Positions 16,416-25,987 of a DNA stretch of 64,000 nt are shown here, piece after piece (position 1 is the first letter of the stretch; each line of letters opens with the position of its first letter). The notes below the pieces were generated by a model. It was not told where the DNA came from and did no database searches. It saw nothing but the letters and a program-made list of their open reading frames with translations. This DNA is from SZUA-547 sp963669265 (GTDB taxonomy: Bacteria; Pseudomonadota; Alphaproteobacteria; Rhodobacterales; Rhodobacteraceae): the NCBI GenBank assembly GCA_963669265.1, contig OY769916.1:1488001-1552000 (forward strand), read 5' to 3'. A program made the translations under genes and the position numbers.

Positions 16416-17666
16416 ATGCAGACGATGGACGCCGGCGACCTGATGAGAAATGCGCTGCAAAGAGGCGAGACATGGACCGGCGCGCGCCGCCGGGTGATGC
16501 TCTATAGCCATGACACGTTCGGTCTGGGCCACCTGCGGCGTTGCCGGACGATCGCGCAGGCGCTGGCCGCCGACGATCCCGAACTGTCGGTGCTGATCCT
16601 CACCGGATCGCCAGTCGCCGGGCGGTTCGATTTCGCCAGCCATGTGGATCATGTCCGCCTGCCGGGCGTGGTGAAACTGCCCAACGGCGAATACGCCTCG
16701 CACAATTTGGGCATCCACATCGAAGAGACCGTGAGCCTGCGCGCCGCGCTGATCGCCTCCGCCGACGCCGCCTTCCAGCCCGACCTGCTGATCGTCGACA
16801 AGGAGGCCGCCGGTTTTCGCGGAGAGATGCACCCGACGCTGGAGGCCGCCCGCCGCCGCGGCGCGACGCTGGTTCTGGGCCTGCGCGACGTCCTGGACGA
16901 GCCGGAGGCGCTGGCCGCCGAATGGACCCGCAAAGGCGCGATGCGGACGATCGAGCAGTATTATGACGAGATCTGGATCTATGGCCTGCCGCAGATCTGC
17001 GAGCCGCTTGTCGGTCTGGGCGCCCCGCAATCCGTGCTGGAGAGCGTGAATTACACCGGTTATCTCCGCCGCGAAGCGCCCGATCATTCGCCGGAAATCG
17101 GCCTCACCCCGCCGCAGGAGCCCTATGTGCTGGTCACAACCGGCGGCGGCGGCGACGGCGCCGCGCTGATCGACTGGGTGCTGTCGGCCTATGAGCATGA
17201 CGCCGGGATTCCGCTGCATGCGGTGATCGTCTATGGGCCGTTCATGGCGGCCGAGACGCGCGCCGAATTCGAACGCCGAGGCGAGGCCTTGCAGGGTCGG
17301 GTGACGACCGCCAGCTTCGATTCGCGGATAGAACGTCTGCTCGCCGAGTCGGTGGGAGCAGTGGCGATGGGCGGCTACAACACGTTCTGCGAGGTCCTGT
17401 CGATGGACAAGCCTGCGGTGATCGCACCGCGCGTGGCGCCGCGCCGCGAGCAACTGATCCGCGCCGAAGCGGCCGAGAGGCTGGGACTGGTGCGCATGCT
17501 CCACCGCCCGCGCGACGGCGAGTCGCCGGAGGTGATGGCGCAGGCGATCCGCGGCCTCGCGACCCAGAAACCCCCGTCCGCCATGGGCGTGGCGGGACTG
17601 CTGAGCGGTCTGGAGACCATCGTCGGTCGCGCCTCCGCCCGGTTCCACGCCGCCGCGCGCGGCTAG
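16416..17666 (+). CDS. MurG-like glycosyltransferase family protein (COG4671 type), first gene of the GT operon
   Basis: 416 residues from MQTMDAGDLM; nearby in-frame ATGs and an open frame further upstream make the exact start uncertain. The N-terminal Rossmann half has SHDTFGLGHLRRCRTIAQAL, where GLGHLRR resembles the glycine loop of MurG/GT28 enzymes. The second half has YVLVTTGGGGDGAALIDWVL and the donor-binding GGYNTFCEVLSMDKPAVIAP. It should transfer a sugar from a nucleotide donor, acceptor unknown. No membrane helix. The last gene of the operon is a distant relative with the same GYNT motif. A gap of 20 bases leads to the next gene. Confidence 0.85.
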   Translation: MQTMDAGDLMRNALQRGETWTGARRRVMLYSHDTFGLGHLRRCRTIAQALAADDPELSVLILTGSPVAGRFDFASHVDHVRLPGVVKLPNGEYASHNLGIHIEETVSLRAALIASADAAFQPDLLIVDKEAAGFRGEMHPTLEAARRRGATLVLGLRDVLDEPEALAAEWTRKGAMRTIEQYYDEIWIYGLPQICEPLVGLGAPQSVLESVNYTGYLRREAPDHSPEIGLTPPQEPYVLVTTGGGGDGAALIDWVLSAYEHDAGIPLHAVIVYGPFMAAETRAEFERRGEALQGRVTTASFDSRIERLLAESVGAVAMGGYNTFCEVLSMDKPAVIAPRVAPRREQLIRAEAAERLGLVRMLHRPRDGESPEVMAQAIRGLATQKPPSAMGVAGLLSGLETIVGRASARFHAAARG

Positions 17667-17686
17667 GCGCCGATCGGACCGCGAGG

Positions 17687-18952
17687 ATGATCGAGAATGT
17701 GATCGAGCATTCGGACCCGGCGCCGTCCCTCGCCGTCGTGGTGAAAGGCTATCCGCGCCTCTCGGAGACCTTCATCGCTCAGGAATTCGCCGAACTTGAA
17801 AAGCGCGGGCTAAACTTCGACATCTGGTCGCTGCGCGCGCCCTATGACCCGAAATTCCATCCAATCCATGAGGAAATCTCAGCCCGCCGCCGCTATTTGC
17901 CGGAATATCTCTGGACCGCGCCCCTGCGTGTGCTGCGCGGCCTGACCTCCAGCCTGCGGCGCCCCGGTTTCGGCGCCGCGTTGCGGATCTGGCTCAGCGA
18001 TCTGCGGCGCGATCCGACGCCCAATCGCATCCGCCGGTTCGGACAGGCGGCCGTGTTGGCGCGGGAGCTGCCGGCGGAGACCCGGTTCCTCTATGTCCAT
18101 TTCCTCCACACGCCCGCCTCCGTCGCCCGCTATGCGGCGATCATCCGGGGGCTGAGCTGGGGGTTCTCGGCCCATGCAAAGGACATCTGGACCTCGCCGG
18201 ATTGGGAGATTCGCGAAAAGATCGCCGATTGCGCGTTCGGCGCGACCTGCACCGCCTATGGCGCCGCGCATCTGCGGGACCTTTCGGATGATCCGGCCAA
18301 GATCGACCTTGCGTATCATGGTCTCGACCTGACGCGCTTTCCCGCCCCGCCAGAGCGCGGCGCGCGCTCTGGTCCGGTCATCATCCTTTCGGTCGGCAGA
18401 CTGGTCGCGAAAAAGGGCTATGATGATCTGTTGGCCGCGCTCAGCAAGCTGCCGGACCGCCTCGACTGGCGGTTTGTGCATGTGGGCGGCGGCGAGTTGA
18501 GCGATCAGGTGACGGCGCGCGCGGATGAGCTGGGCCTGAGCGCGCGGATCGAGTGGCGCGGCAAGCGAGATCGAGAGGAAGTTATCGGGGCGATGCGCCA
18601 AGCCGACCTCTTCGTTCTGCCCTCGGTGATCGCGGAGTCCGGCGACCGCGACGGGTTGCCGAATGTGCTGATGGAGGCGGCGAGCCAGCAACTTCCGATC
18701 CTCTCCACCGCCGTTTCCGCCATCCCCGAATTCATTCGCGACGGCGTGGACGGACGTCTTGCGCCCCCGGGCGATCCGGACGCGCTGAGCGCGGTCCTCG
18801 TCGAGATGCTGGACGACCCGGCCAAATCCGCCGTCATGGCCCGGTCGGCCTTCGCCCGCCTGAATGCGGAATTCGGCGTCGACGCGGGCATCGACCTCTT
18901 GGAGGCCCGACTGCGCGCGGGATTGGGCGAGACGGGAGGCGGCGATGGCTGA
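17687..18952 (+). CDS. Glycosyltransferase family 4 (colanic-acid-type)
   Basis: 421 residues with a GT-B fold. N-terminal domain opens VVVKGYPRLSETFIAQEFAE, typical of exopolysaccharide GT4 enzymes; the C-terminal domain holds IILSVGRLVAKKGYDDLLAAL and ESGDRDGLPNVLMEAASQQL, with the E-x7-E type donor site, then GVDGRLAPPGDPDAL. A retaining transferase acting on a cytoplasmic or membrane-linked acceptor. No signal peptide. It overlaps the next gene by eight bases, indicating cotranslation. Confidence 0.9.
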   Translation: MIENVIEHSDPAPSLAVVVKGYPRLSETFIAQEFAELEKRGLNFDIWSLRAPYDPKFHPIHEEISARRRYLPEYLWTAPLRVLRGLTSSLRRPGFGAALRIWLSDLRRDPTPNRIRRFGQAAVLARELPAETRFLYVHFLHTPASVARYAAIIRGLSWGFSAHAKDIWTSPDWEIREKIADCAFGATCTAYGAAHLRDLSDDPAKIDLAYHGLDLTRFPAPPERGARSGPVIILSVGRLVAKKGYDDLLAALSKLPDRLDWRFVHVGGGELSDQVTARADELGLSARIEWRGKRDREEVIGAMRQADLFVLPSVIAESGDRDGLPNVLMEAASQQLPILSTAVSAIPEFIRDGVDGRLAPPGDPDALSAVLVEMLDDPAKSAVMARSAFARLNAEFGVDAGIDLLEARLRAGLGETGGGDG

Positions 18953-20063
18953 ACGCCAGATCCCGCTTCCCGAATTGTCTGGCCGCTGGACTGCTTATCT
19001 GACGCCGATGAAGCCGCCGGATCATCCCACGCCGTCGGGCGACCGGAGGCTGGCGCGGGTCTTCTCTCGCGCGCTGGACCGGGCGGGGCGCGAACCGGTG
19101 CAGGTCTCTCGGCTCCGAACCATCGACATCAAGGGCGACGCCGCCCGGCAAGCGGTGATCTTCGCCGCGGCGGAAGCGGAGACCACACGCCTGATCGAGG
19201 CCCATCGCGCCGCGCCGCCCGGCCTGATCTTCACCTATCATTGCTATTACAAGGCGCCGGACCTGATCGGACCAACCCTCGCGGAGGTCTTCGACGTCCC
19301 ATACGTGATCGCGGAGGCCTCCCGCGCGCCCGCGCGGCGTCGGGGTCCATGGGCGATGTTCGCCGCCGCGTCCGACGCCGCCATCGACCGGGCGCAGGGC
19401 GTGTTGTGGCTGAGCGCGCGCGATCTGCCCGCGCTGGAGGCGGAGGCGCGCGCAGGCCAGCGGCTTTACCATGCGCCGCCCTTCGTGGCGCCGGGCGAGG
19501 CGCCGAAGCCGATGCCGCCCGCCGATCCGCTGCGATTGGTCACGGTGGCGATGATGCGCGAGGGCGACAAGCTCGCCTCCTACCATGCGCTGGCGGCTGC
19601 GCTGCCGCATCTGGAGCGCAAGTGGCGCCTGAACGTGGTTGGCGACGGCGACGCGCGGAGCGCCGTCGAAGCCGCCTTTGCGCCCTTCGGCGACCGGGTC
19701 AGCTATGCAGGCCAGTTGGACGACCGGAACGACGTGCGCGTGGCGCTGGACGACGCCCATATTTTTGCATGGCCGGGCGTGGGCGAGGCCTTCGGCATTG
19801 CTTACCTCGAAGCCGAGGCCGCGGGCCGTCCGGTCGTGGCCGAAAAGCGTGAGGGCGTGATGGACGTGGTCGGGCCCTCTGGTCGCCTGACACCGCCGAA
19901 CGATCCCAAAGCGTTCGCCGCAGCCATCGAAGATCTGGCGCGGGACTCCGCCGCGCTACAGGCGGCGGGCGAAGACGCGCGGCGCTATGTGCTCGACCGG
20001 CATGGCGTCGAGGCCGCCTCACGACGTTTGACAAAGATATTGGAGGAGATCGCGCCATGGTGA
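18945..20063 (+). CDS. Glycosyltransferase (GT4-like)
   Basis: 372 residues from the ATG preceded by GGGAGGCGGCG and overlapping the previous stop. The C-terminal domain has RLVTVAMMREGDKLASYHAL, LNVVGDGDAR and HIFAWPGVGEAFGIAYLEAE, the last matching the E-x7-E nucleotide-sugar site of group 1 glycosyltransferases. The N-terminal acceptor domain is divergent; HCYYKAPDLIGPTLAEVF and PYVIAEASRAPARR are the only striking parts. Substrate unknown. Overlaps the phosphatase gene by seven bases. Confidence 0.85.
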   Translation: MAERQIPLPELSGRWTAYLTPMKPPDHPTPSGDRRLARVFSRALDRAGREPVQVSRLRTIDIKGDAARQAVIFAAAEAETTRLIEAHRAAPPGLIFTYHCYYKAPDLIGPTLAEVFDVPYVIAEASRAPARRRGPWAMFAAASDAAIDRAQGVLWLSARDLPALEAEARAGQRLYHAPPFVAPGEAPKPMPPADPLRLVTVAMMREGDKLASYHALAAALPHLERKWRLNVVGDGDARSAVEAAFAPFGDRVSYAGQLDDRNDVRVALDDAHIFAWPGVGEAFGIAYLEAEAAGRPVVAEKREGVMDVVGPSGRLTPPNDPKAFAAAIEDLARDSAALQAAGEDARRYVLDRHGVEAASRRLTKILEEIAPW

Positions 20064-20680
20064 CCCCGGATGCGCCCCAAGGCGGAACCCCCGTCGCGTT
20101 GCTGCGCCATTTTCCCACCGACTGGAATCTGGAGCATCGCATGCAGGGCCGCGTCGACCGGCCGCTGGCGGAAAGCTCTCTGGTCGAACTGGCGGGCCTC
20201 GCCCTGCCGGCGCCCTGGGACGCCGCGAGGGTCATCGCCAGCCCGCTGATCCGCGCGGCTCAGACCGCCGAGGCGTTGACCGGCGCGCCGCCGCCGACGG
20301 ACGCCCGTCTGATCGAGCTGGAATGGGGCGAGTGGGAAGGCAAGCGCGGCGAGGATCTGCTGGCGAACCCGGATAGCGGCTTTCGCCATGTGGAGGATTG
20401 GGGCTGGAATTGCCGCCCCCCGGGCGGGGAAAGCCCGCAGGACGCCTGGGATCGCCTGGCGCCGGCGCTGACGGAGATCGCCGCCGACGGACGGCCCACC
20501 GTGCTGGTGGTCCATCGCGGCCTGATCCGGGTGATCCTGGCGAAAGCCTGGGGCTGGAATTTCGACCGCCCGGAGCCGTTCAAGATCAAGAAAGCCAAGC
20601 TTTGCCCGATCCTGCTCGACGCCGGCGGCGCGCCCCATAGTCCGGGCGAAATTCTGCCGCTTGTCGAGCGCGCCGCATGA
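20057..20680 (+). CDS. Histidine phosphatase (phosphoglycerate mutase-like) in the GT operon
   Basis: 207 residues. The catalytic RH motif is LLRHFPTDWNLE (Arg17, His18; phosphohistidine site), with a second arginine region SPLIRAAQTAEAL, the acidic LIELEWGEWEGKRG and the second histidine in VVHRGLIRV. The usual RHGET is RHFPT here. The family removes phosphate from sugars, nucleotides, cobalamin precursors or other small molecules. Embedded between glycosyltransferases with overlaps on both sides, it probably dephosphorylates a sugar phosphate or a glycan intermediate (inference). Confidence 0.88.
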   Translation: MVTPDAPQGGTPVALLRHFPTDWNLEHRMQGRVDRPLAESSLVELAGLALPAPWDAARVIASPLIRAAQTAEALTGAPPPTDARLIELEWGEWEGKRGEDLLANPDSGFRHVEDWGWNCRPPGGESPQDAWDRLAPALTEIAADGRPTVLVVHRGLIRVILAKAWGWNFDRPEPFKIKKAKLCPILLDAGGAPHSPGEILPLVERAA

Positions 20681-21819
20681 GGGCGCTGATCCTCTCGACG
20701 CATTTGATGGGGTCGGGCCATCTGGTCCGGGCGGCGGCGCTGGCGCGGGGGATCAAAGCGGCGGGCGGCCACGCGCTGCTCATCAATGGCGGCCGTCCGA
20801 TTCCGCATCTGGATCTCGCGGGGCTGGAGGTTCTGCAAATCGCCCCGGTCGCATCCGACGGGCTGAACTACAAGATCCTGCTTGACGCCAGCGGCGCGCC
20901 GATGTCAGACGCCCAATTGAAGGATCGGCGCAGCGCCGTCCTCGCCGCGTTCGACCGGTTTCAACCAGACGCGGTCGTCACTGAACTCTTTCCCTTTGGC
21001 CGCCGCATGCTGGCGACGGAGTTCGAGGCCCTGCTTCGCCATGCGCACGCCGCCAAGCCTCGCCCGGTGATCCTCGCCTCTGTGCGCGACGTGCCGGAGC
21101 CGCCGAAATCGCCCGGCCGGGCGGAGGAAGCCGAGGCGCGGCTGACACGATTCTATGACGCGGTTCTGGTCCATGGAGACGCCGCGGACGGCATGTTTGA
21201 GGCCGCGTGGCCGGTGACAGGGGCGATCCGCCCCATGATGCGCCACACGGGTTACATCGCCGACCCCCTTCCCGAATCCGCGCCAGACGGCCCCGGCGCG
21301 GGCGAGGTGCTGGTCTCCGTCGGCGGCGGCGTCGTTGGACGTCGCCTCCTCTTCGTGGCGGTCAAAGCGGCGGCGCTTTCCGATCGGCGCTGGCGTCTGC
21401 TGGTCGGCGGCACGGATGCGGATGCCGCCGCTGCGACGCTGAAGCAGGAGGCGGAGGGCGATGTCGTGATCGAGCCCGCCCGGCCCGACTATCGCGAGAT
21501 TCTGCAGCGCGCGGCCTGCTCTGTCAGTCTCTGCGGATATAACACCACGCTCGACCTGCGCCAGTCGGGCGTTCCGGCTGTGCTCGTCCCAATGGAGCAA
21601 GCGGGCGAACGCGAGCAGACGATCCGGGCGGAACGCCTCGCGCGCCGACGGACCTTCACATTACTCCGCGAGACCGAGGCGACGCCAGTGACGCTGGCGT
21701 CAGCCGTGGAGACCGCCATCGCCGCAGGACCAGCCGCGCCGATCTCGCCTCGGGGCGCCGCGCGCGCCGCTGAGATCATCGCCGAAGAAATCGCCAAGTT
21801 GCGAACTGCTCAGGAGTAG
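20677..21819 (+). CDS. MurG-like glycosyltransferase, last gene of the GT operon
   Basis: 380 residues. It begins MRALILSTHLMGSGHLVRAA, a glycine-loop N-terminus like that of the first gene in the operon, and has EVLVSVGGGVVGRRLLFVAV and SLCGYNTTLDLRQSGVPAVL in its second half. It starts within the phosphatase stop (ATGA), so it is translationally coupled. The pair of COG4671-like enzymes bracketing two GT4 enzymes suggests stepwise assembly of a small glycan or glycolipid. The stop overlaps that of the convergent ABC permease gene. Confidence 0.85.
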   Translation: MRALILSTHLMGSGHLVRAAALARGIKAAGGHALLINGGRPIPHLDLAGLEVLQIAPVASDGLNYKILLDASGAPMSDAQLKDRRSAVLAAFDRFQPDAVVTELFPFGRRMLATEFEALLRHAHAAKPRPVILASVRDVPEPPKSPGRAEEAEARLTRFYDAVLVHGDAADGMFEAAWPVTGAIRPMMRHTGYIADPLPESAPDGPGAGEVLVSVGGGVVGRRLLFVAVKAAALSDRRWRLLVGGTDADAAAATLKQEAEGDVVIEPARPDYREILQRAACSVSLCGYNTTLDLRQSGVPAVLVPMEQAGEREQTIRAERLARRRTFTLLRETEATPVTLASAVETAIAAGPAAPISPRGAARAAEIIAEEIAKLRTAQE

Positions 21820-22964
21820 GGGTCCATCGCGTCGCGCAGACCGTCGCCCAGGAAGTTGAACGCCAGCACCACCATGATCACCGGCAACAGCGGCAGGGTG
21901 ATCCAGGGATAGATCGTTACAGCGGTCAGGTTCAGCGCGTCGTTCAGCATCAGCCCCCAGCTGACCGCAGGCGGGCGCAGGCCAAGCCCGAGGAAGGAGA
22001 GCGCCGTCTCGCCCAGGATCATGCCGGGGATCGACAGCGTGGCCGAGGCCACCAGATGGCTCATGAAATTCGGCATCATATGCGCGCCAATAATCCGGCC
22101 CGGCGAGGCGCCCATCAGTTCAGCCGCCTTCACGTAATCCTCTTCCCGAAGCGCGAGGAACTTGCTTCGCACCGCGCGCGCCAGACCTGGCCAGTCCAGC
22201 AAGCCGAGGATGATGGAAATCATGAAGAAGACGGCGACCGGCCCCCAGTTCGCAGGGATCGCCGCCGACAGCGCCAGCCAGAGCGGCAGTTCCGGGAGGC
22301 TGCGCACGATCTCGATCGCGCGCATCACCATACTGTCGACGATGCCGCCGAAATAGCCCGCCATGCCGCCCAGCACCATGCCAATGGTGAAGGAGATGAC
22401 GATGCCGATCAGCCCGACGGTCAGGCTCAGCCGCGCGCCATGCATGATGCGGCTATGCACATCCCGGCCCAGCCGGTCGGCCCCCAACAGGTGCAGCGTG
22501 CCGCCCTCCGGCGGACAGAACAGCCGGTTGTCGCTCTCGATCACGCCGAAAAACATGTATTTCGGCCCACAGGACGCGAAGAACGGGATCGGCTGCGGCT
22601 TTTCGTAATTGGTTTCGAACTTCGCCTGAAAGGTCTCCAGATCGATGGTCGACTCAATCGGATAAGTGACCGCGAAATGCCCATCGACGAAGAAATCCAC
22701 CGCTTGCGGCGGGGCGTAGATGAAATCGGCGTCGCGCTGCGCTGGCGCATAGGGCGCGATGAAGTCGATGAACGGCAGCGCCAGATAGATCGCGACGATA
22801 TAGATGCCTGAGATCACCGCCAGCTTGTGACGGATGAACCGCCGCCAGATCAGCACCCAGGTCGGGGCGTCCAGATCGGCACGGTCCAGCGCCTGTACAT
22901 CCGCGTCGGCGTCATAGGCCTCGGGCGAGACGTAGTGATATTCGGCGTCCTCGCGATCCTGCAT
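21810..22964 (-). CDS. Peptide-type ABC transporter permease (OppC/DppC class)
   Basis: 384 residues. An N-terminal cytoplasmic segment and first helix (HKLAVISGIYIVAIYLALPF) are followed by a long periplasmic insertion (about residues 70-155, with two cysteines near ASCGPKY and LFCPPEG), then the five-helix transport domain. The EAA loop reads YVKAAELMGASPGRIIGAHM. The C-terminal GETALSFLGLGLRPPAVSWG is typical of OppC. It forms the inner-membrane channel with the OppB-like partner encoded just upstream, 12 bases away. Confidence 0.93.
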   Translation of the reverse strand: MQDREDAEYHYVSPEAYDADADVQALDRADLDAPTWVLIWRRFIRHKLAVISGIYIVAIYLALPFIDFIAPYAPAQRDADFIYAPPQAVDFFVDGHFAVTYPIESTIDLETFQAKFETNYEKPQPIPFFASCGPKYMFFGVIESDNRLFCPPEGGTLHLLGADRLGRDVHSRIMHGARLSLTVGLIGIVISFTIGMVLGGMAGYFGGIVDSMVMRAIEIVRSLPELPLWLALSAAIPANWGPVAVFFMISIILGLLDWPGLARAVRSKFLALREEDYVKAAELMGASPGRIIGAHMMPNFMSHLVASATLSIPGMILGETALSFLGLGLRPPAVSWGLMLNDALNLTAVTIYPWITLPLLPVIMVVLAFNFLGDGLRDAMDPYS

Positions 22965-22976
22965 CCCCGCCTCCCC

Positions 22977-24002
22977 TCAGTTTCGCTTGCGAGAGCTGAA
23001 CCGGATGCGCGGATCCAGCACGGCGAGAAGGATGTCGGAGATTAGCATACCCACCAGCGTCAACGCGGAGACGAACATCAGGATGAAGCCGGAGAGATAG
23101 ATGTCCTGGCTGCGCAGCGCGCCCAGCAGAATCGGCCCGATGGTCGGCAAGCTCATCACCACCGAGACCAGCACCGAGCCGGACACCAGCGAGGGCAGCA
23201 AATTGCCAATATCCGCGACGAACGGGTTCAGCGCCATGCGCAGCGGGTAGCGGATCACCCGGCGGGTATGCGGCACGCCCTTGGCCTGCGCGGTGATCAC
23301 GTAGGGCTTGGACAACTCATCCAGCAGATTGGCCCGCAGCCGCCGCACCATCGCCGCGGCGCCGGAGGTGCCGATCACGATCACTGGCACGATCAGGTGC
23401 AAGAACACCGACCACGCCTTCTCGCCGCTCATCGGCTGGCCCTCGAACTCAGGGGCCATCAACCCGCCGATCGGCAGGCCGAGATACCGATTGCCGTAAA
23501 ACAACAGCGCCAGCGCCAGCAGGAAGTTGGGCGTCGCCAGACCGATATAGCCGACAAAGGCCGCGAGATAGTCGATCCAGGTGTTGGCCTTGACCGCGGC
23601 GATGGCGCCCAGCGGCAACGCGGTCAGATAGATGAACAGCACGGCGCCCAGATTGACCACGATGGTCAGCCACAGCGTCTCTCCCACCACCTCGTCGACC
23701 GGCCGGTCGAACTCGAACGACCACCCCCAATTGCCCTGCAACAGACCGTTGAACCCCTCTGGTCCCGGCCAGAAACCGATCCAGATGACGTATTGTTCGA
23801 TGAGCGGGCGGTCGAGCGCATAGGTTTTTTGCAAGAACTCCGCCTTGGCGATCGAGGCCTCCTGCCCAGTGGCTCGAAGCTCGTCAATCCAGTTCGACAG
23901 GAAGTCGCCCGGCGGCAGGTTGATGATCAGGAACACCAGCGCCGAGACGACCAGCAGCGTGCCCGCCATGGTCAACAGGCGCCGGAACAGGAAGCGGATC
24001 AT
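22977..24002 (-). CDS. Peptide-type ABC transporter permease (OppB/DppB class)
   Basis: 341 residues and six membrane helices. The N-terminus MIRFLFRRLLTMAGTLLVVS and the EAA loop PYVITAQAKGVPHTRRVIRY are characteristic of OppB. A periplasmic loop between helices 1 and 2 contains IEQYVIWIGFWPGPEGFNGL, the usual region before GNWGWSF. Functions with the OppC-like subunit, the double ATPase and the binding protein of the same operon. Confidence 0.93.
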   Translation of the reverse strand: MIRFLFRRLLTMAGTLLVVSALVFLIINLPPGDFLSNWIDELRATGQEASIAKAEFLQKTYALDRPLIEQYVIWIGFWPGPEGFNGLLQGNWGWSFEFDRPVDEVVGETLWLTIVVNLGAVLFIYLTALPLGAIAAVKANTWIDYLAAFVGYIGLATPNFLLALALLFYGNRYLGLPIGGLMAPEFEGQPMSGEKAWSVFLHLIVPVIVIGTSGAAAMVRRLRANLLDELSKPYVITAQAKGVPHTRRVIRYPLRMALNPFVADIGNLLPSLVSGSVLVSVVMSLPTIGPILLGALRSQDIYLSGFILMFVSALTLVGMLISDILLAVLDPRIRFSSRKRN

Positions 24003-24067
24003 GCCGCCCGTCCCCCGCGTCCGCTCCTGTTATGCGCGTCCACACGTATCACCTGTCTCGCCGTTCC

Positions 24068-25987
24068 CTATTTGACGAAGAAGAACTCATCCATCCGATG
24101 CACGCCGAAATGCGCGCCCGGATCCCACGCGAACAAGCCCTTGTCCGGCACGTTGCGTATGTTCTTGGACGCCACCACCGGCTGCGGCGCGTGATTCACC
24201 AAACCGATCACGAACACCTGGTCCGCGTGGATCGCCAGCATTTCTTTCCAGATTTTGGCGCGCTCCTCATCCGAGGTGGCGGCGCTCCAAGCGTCGTAAA
24301 GCGTCAGCAGGCGTTCCGCTTCGGGCAAGTCCGGCGCCTCGCCGGATCCGCCGCCGGTCTGGAAATACTGGCCCCAGCGCGGCCAGGAGAAATTCGCCTG
24401 ATCTACCGGCGCCAGTTCCTGCGGCGAGGCCGAGGGCGTCGGCACCCCATTGTTCCAGCCGAACCAGACCGGCATCATCGATTGGCCCGCATAGGCGCGG
24501 TTGCGCAGAATGTCGCGATCCAGCGGGCGATAGATCAGCTTCACGCCGATATCGCGCCATGTCTCCGCCACCAACTCCAGCGCATCCGCTTCGCTGGGTC
24601 GCTCGCCCGCGGTCTCGACCACGATCTCCACGGGGCGACCGTCGGGCAGTTGCCGCGTGCCGTCGCCGGAGCGTTTGTCCAGCCCCATCTCATCCAGCAG
24701 CCGGTTCGCCTCGGTCGGGTCGAACCGCGCCCAGGCGGAGGCTTGCTCAACGTCATAGAGCGGGCTTTCCGGCAGAGCCGAGTTGCCCACCGGCTCGGCG
24801 AGACCGAAGAACAGCGACTTGTTGATGATCGCCCGGTCGATCGCCAGGCTCAGCGCGCGGCGAAAGCGCACGTCGCGAAACACCTCCCGCCACGTCAGGT
24901 CGTCATAGGTCAGATTTGGGAACAGGGCGATTTCCGAGGCCACGCCGCTCTTCCAGAGATGCGTGACATAACCGCCATCCTCCTCGCCCTTCTTCAGCAC
25001 CGGCGCGTCGGCGAATGACAGGCCCCGCGCCTGCAGGTCGGACTCGCCGACATTCACCTTGGCCGGGATCAGACCGCCCGCAGCGACCGTCATCTCCACC
25101 ACGTCGACATAGGGCAACTGGCGGCCGTCCTTGTCAAAGCGATGGTAATAGGGATTGCGCCGCATAATGTAGCGCTGCGACCCTTTGGGAGAGGTGTTGA
25201 TCCACGGCTGCAGCGTCGGCAAATCCGGATTGTCGAACTTGTACATGTTGTCGATGCGGTTATGCAGCTGCGCCCAGCCGCGAACCTTGGTCTCCTCGAC
25301 CATTTTCGCAATCGCGTCAGCGTCGCCGTATTTCTCGTGATAGTCCTTCAGAATATGGGAGGGGCGATAGATGAAGGGCGGTCGGGCCTGCGCCAGCGCC
25401 GGCAGAAAGCGCGGATTGGGCGCCTTCCATTCAAACCGGATCGTCGTCTCGTCGATCACCGTCACGATCGGAGGCTCGCCGCCGACCATCATCAGCGGGG
25501 GCGCGCCGCCGGGGTTCAGATCGGCGTTGTTCGCGACATCCTCCCACCAATAGCGGAAATCCTCGGTGGTGAACGGTTGGCCGTCGGACCATTTGTGGCC
25601 AGCGCGCAGATGCAGGGTGAAGGTCCGGCCGTCCTCGATCTCCACGTCGCTCAAAATGTCCGGCACGATGTCATAGGACTCGTCATAGCCGACCAGACGC
25701 GCATAGCCGTAGACCACCATCATGCGCACGTCTTTGGCTCGGCCGACCATGGTGCGGATCGTGCCGCCATGCTGTCCCAGCCGGCGGCCCTTGCCCTCGA
25801 TATCGACAATCAGCGGCTCTGACGGCGCGCGCTCGGCGACCGGCGGCATCTGGCCCTCGCCGACCGGGTGCATCAGAACCGGGGTCTCCTGCATATCGTT
25901 CGCTAACGCTCCCGGCGACAGCGCGAAAATGGCGGCCGCACCTAGCAGCGCGGCGGCGCGGGTCGGAAAACTGGCGATGAGCGTCAT
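24068..25987 (-). CDS. Peptide-type ABC transporter solute-binding protein (family 5)
   Basis: 639 residues from the ATG that overlaps the ATPase stop as ATGA; a GTG three codons upstream is less likely. The signal peptide (LIASFPTRAAALLGAAAIFA) ends near ALAND. Family 5 (PF00496) motifs follow: GRTFTLHLRAGHKWSDGQPF and TTEDFRYWWEDV, then DVRFRRALSLAIDRAIINKS. It delivers a peptide, opine or other substrate to the permeases. The long form (over 600 residues) is the type found with fused double ATPases in alphaproteobacteria; the substrate cannot be told. Confidence 0.92.
   Translation of the reverse strand: MTLIASFPTRAAALLGAAAIFALSPGALANDMQETPVLMHPVGEGQMPPVAERAPSEPLIVDIEGKGRRLGQHGGTIRTMVGRAKDVRMMVVYGYARLVGYDESYDIVPDILSDVEIEDGRTFTLHLRAGHKWSDGQPFTTEDFRYWWEDVANNADLNPGGAPPLMMVGGEPPIVTVIDETTIRFEWKAPNPRFLPALAQARPPFIYRPSHILKDYHEKYGDADAIAKMVEETKVRGWAQLHNRIDNMYKFDNPDLPTLQPWINTSPKGSQRYIMRRNPYYHRFDKDGRQLPYVDVVEMTVAAGGLIPAKVNVGESDLQARGLSFADAPVLKKGEEDGGYVTHLWKSGVASEIALFPNLTYDDLTWREVFRDVRFRRALSLAIDRAIINKSLFFGLAEPVGNSALPESPLYDVEQASAWARFDPTEANRLLDEMGLDKRSGDGTRQLPDGRPVEIVVETAGERPSEADALELVAETWRDIGVKLIYRPLDRDILRNRAYAGQSMMPVWFGWNNGVPTPSASPQELAPVDQANFSWPRWGQYFQTGGGSGEAPDLPEAERLLTLYDAWSAATSDEERAKIWKEMLAIHADQVFVIGLVNHAPQPVVASKNIRNVPDKGLFAWDPGAHFGVHRMDEFFFVK

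Noticed and set aside
24032..25018. Long plus-strand open frame opposite the binding-protein gene
   Set aside because: No ribosome binding site or family pattern; the minus strand encodes a complete family 5 binding protein.
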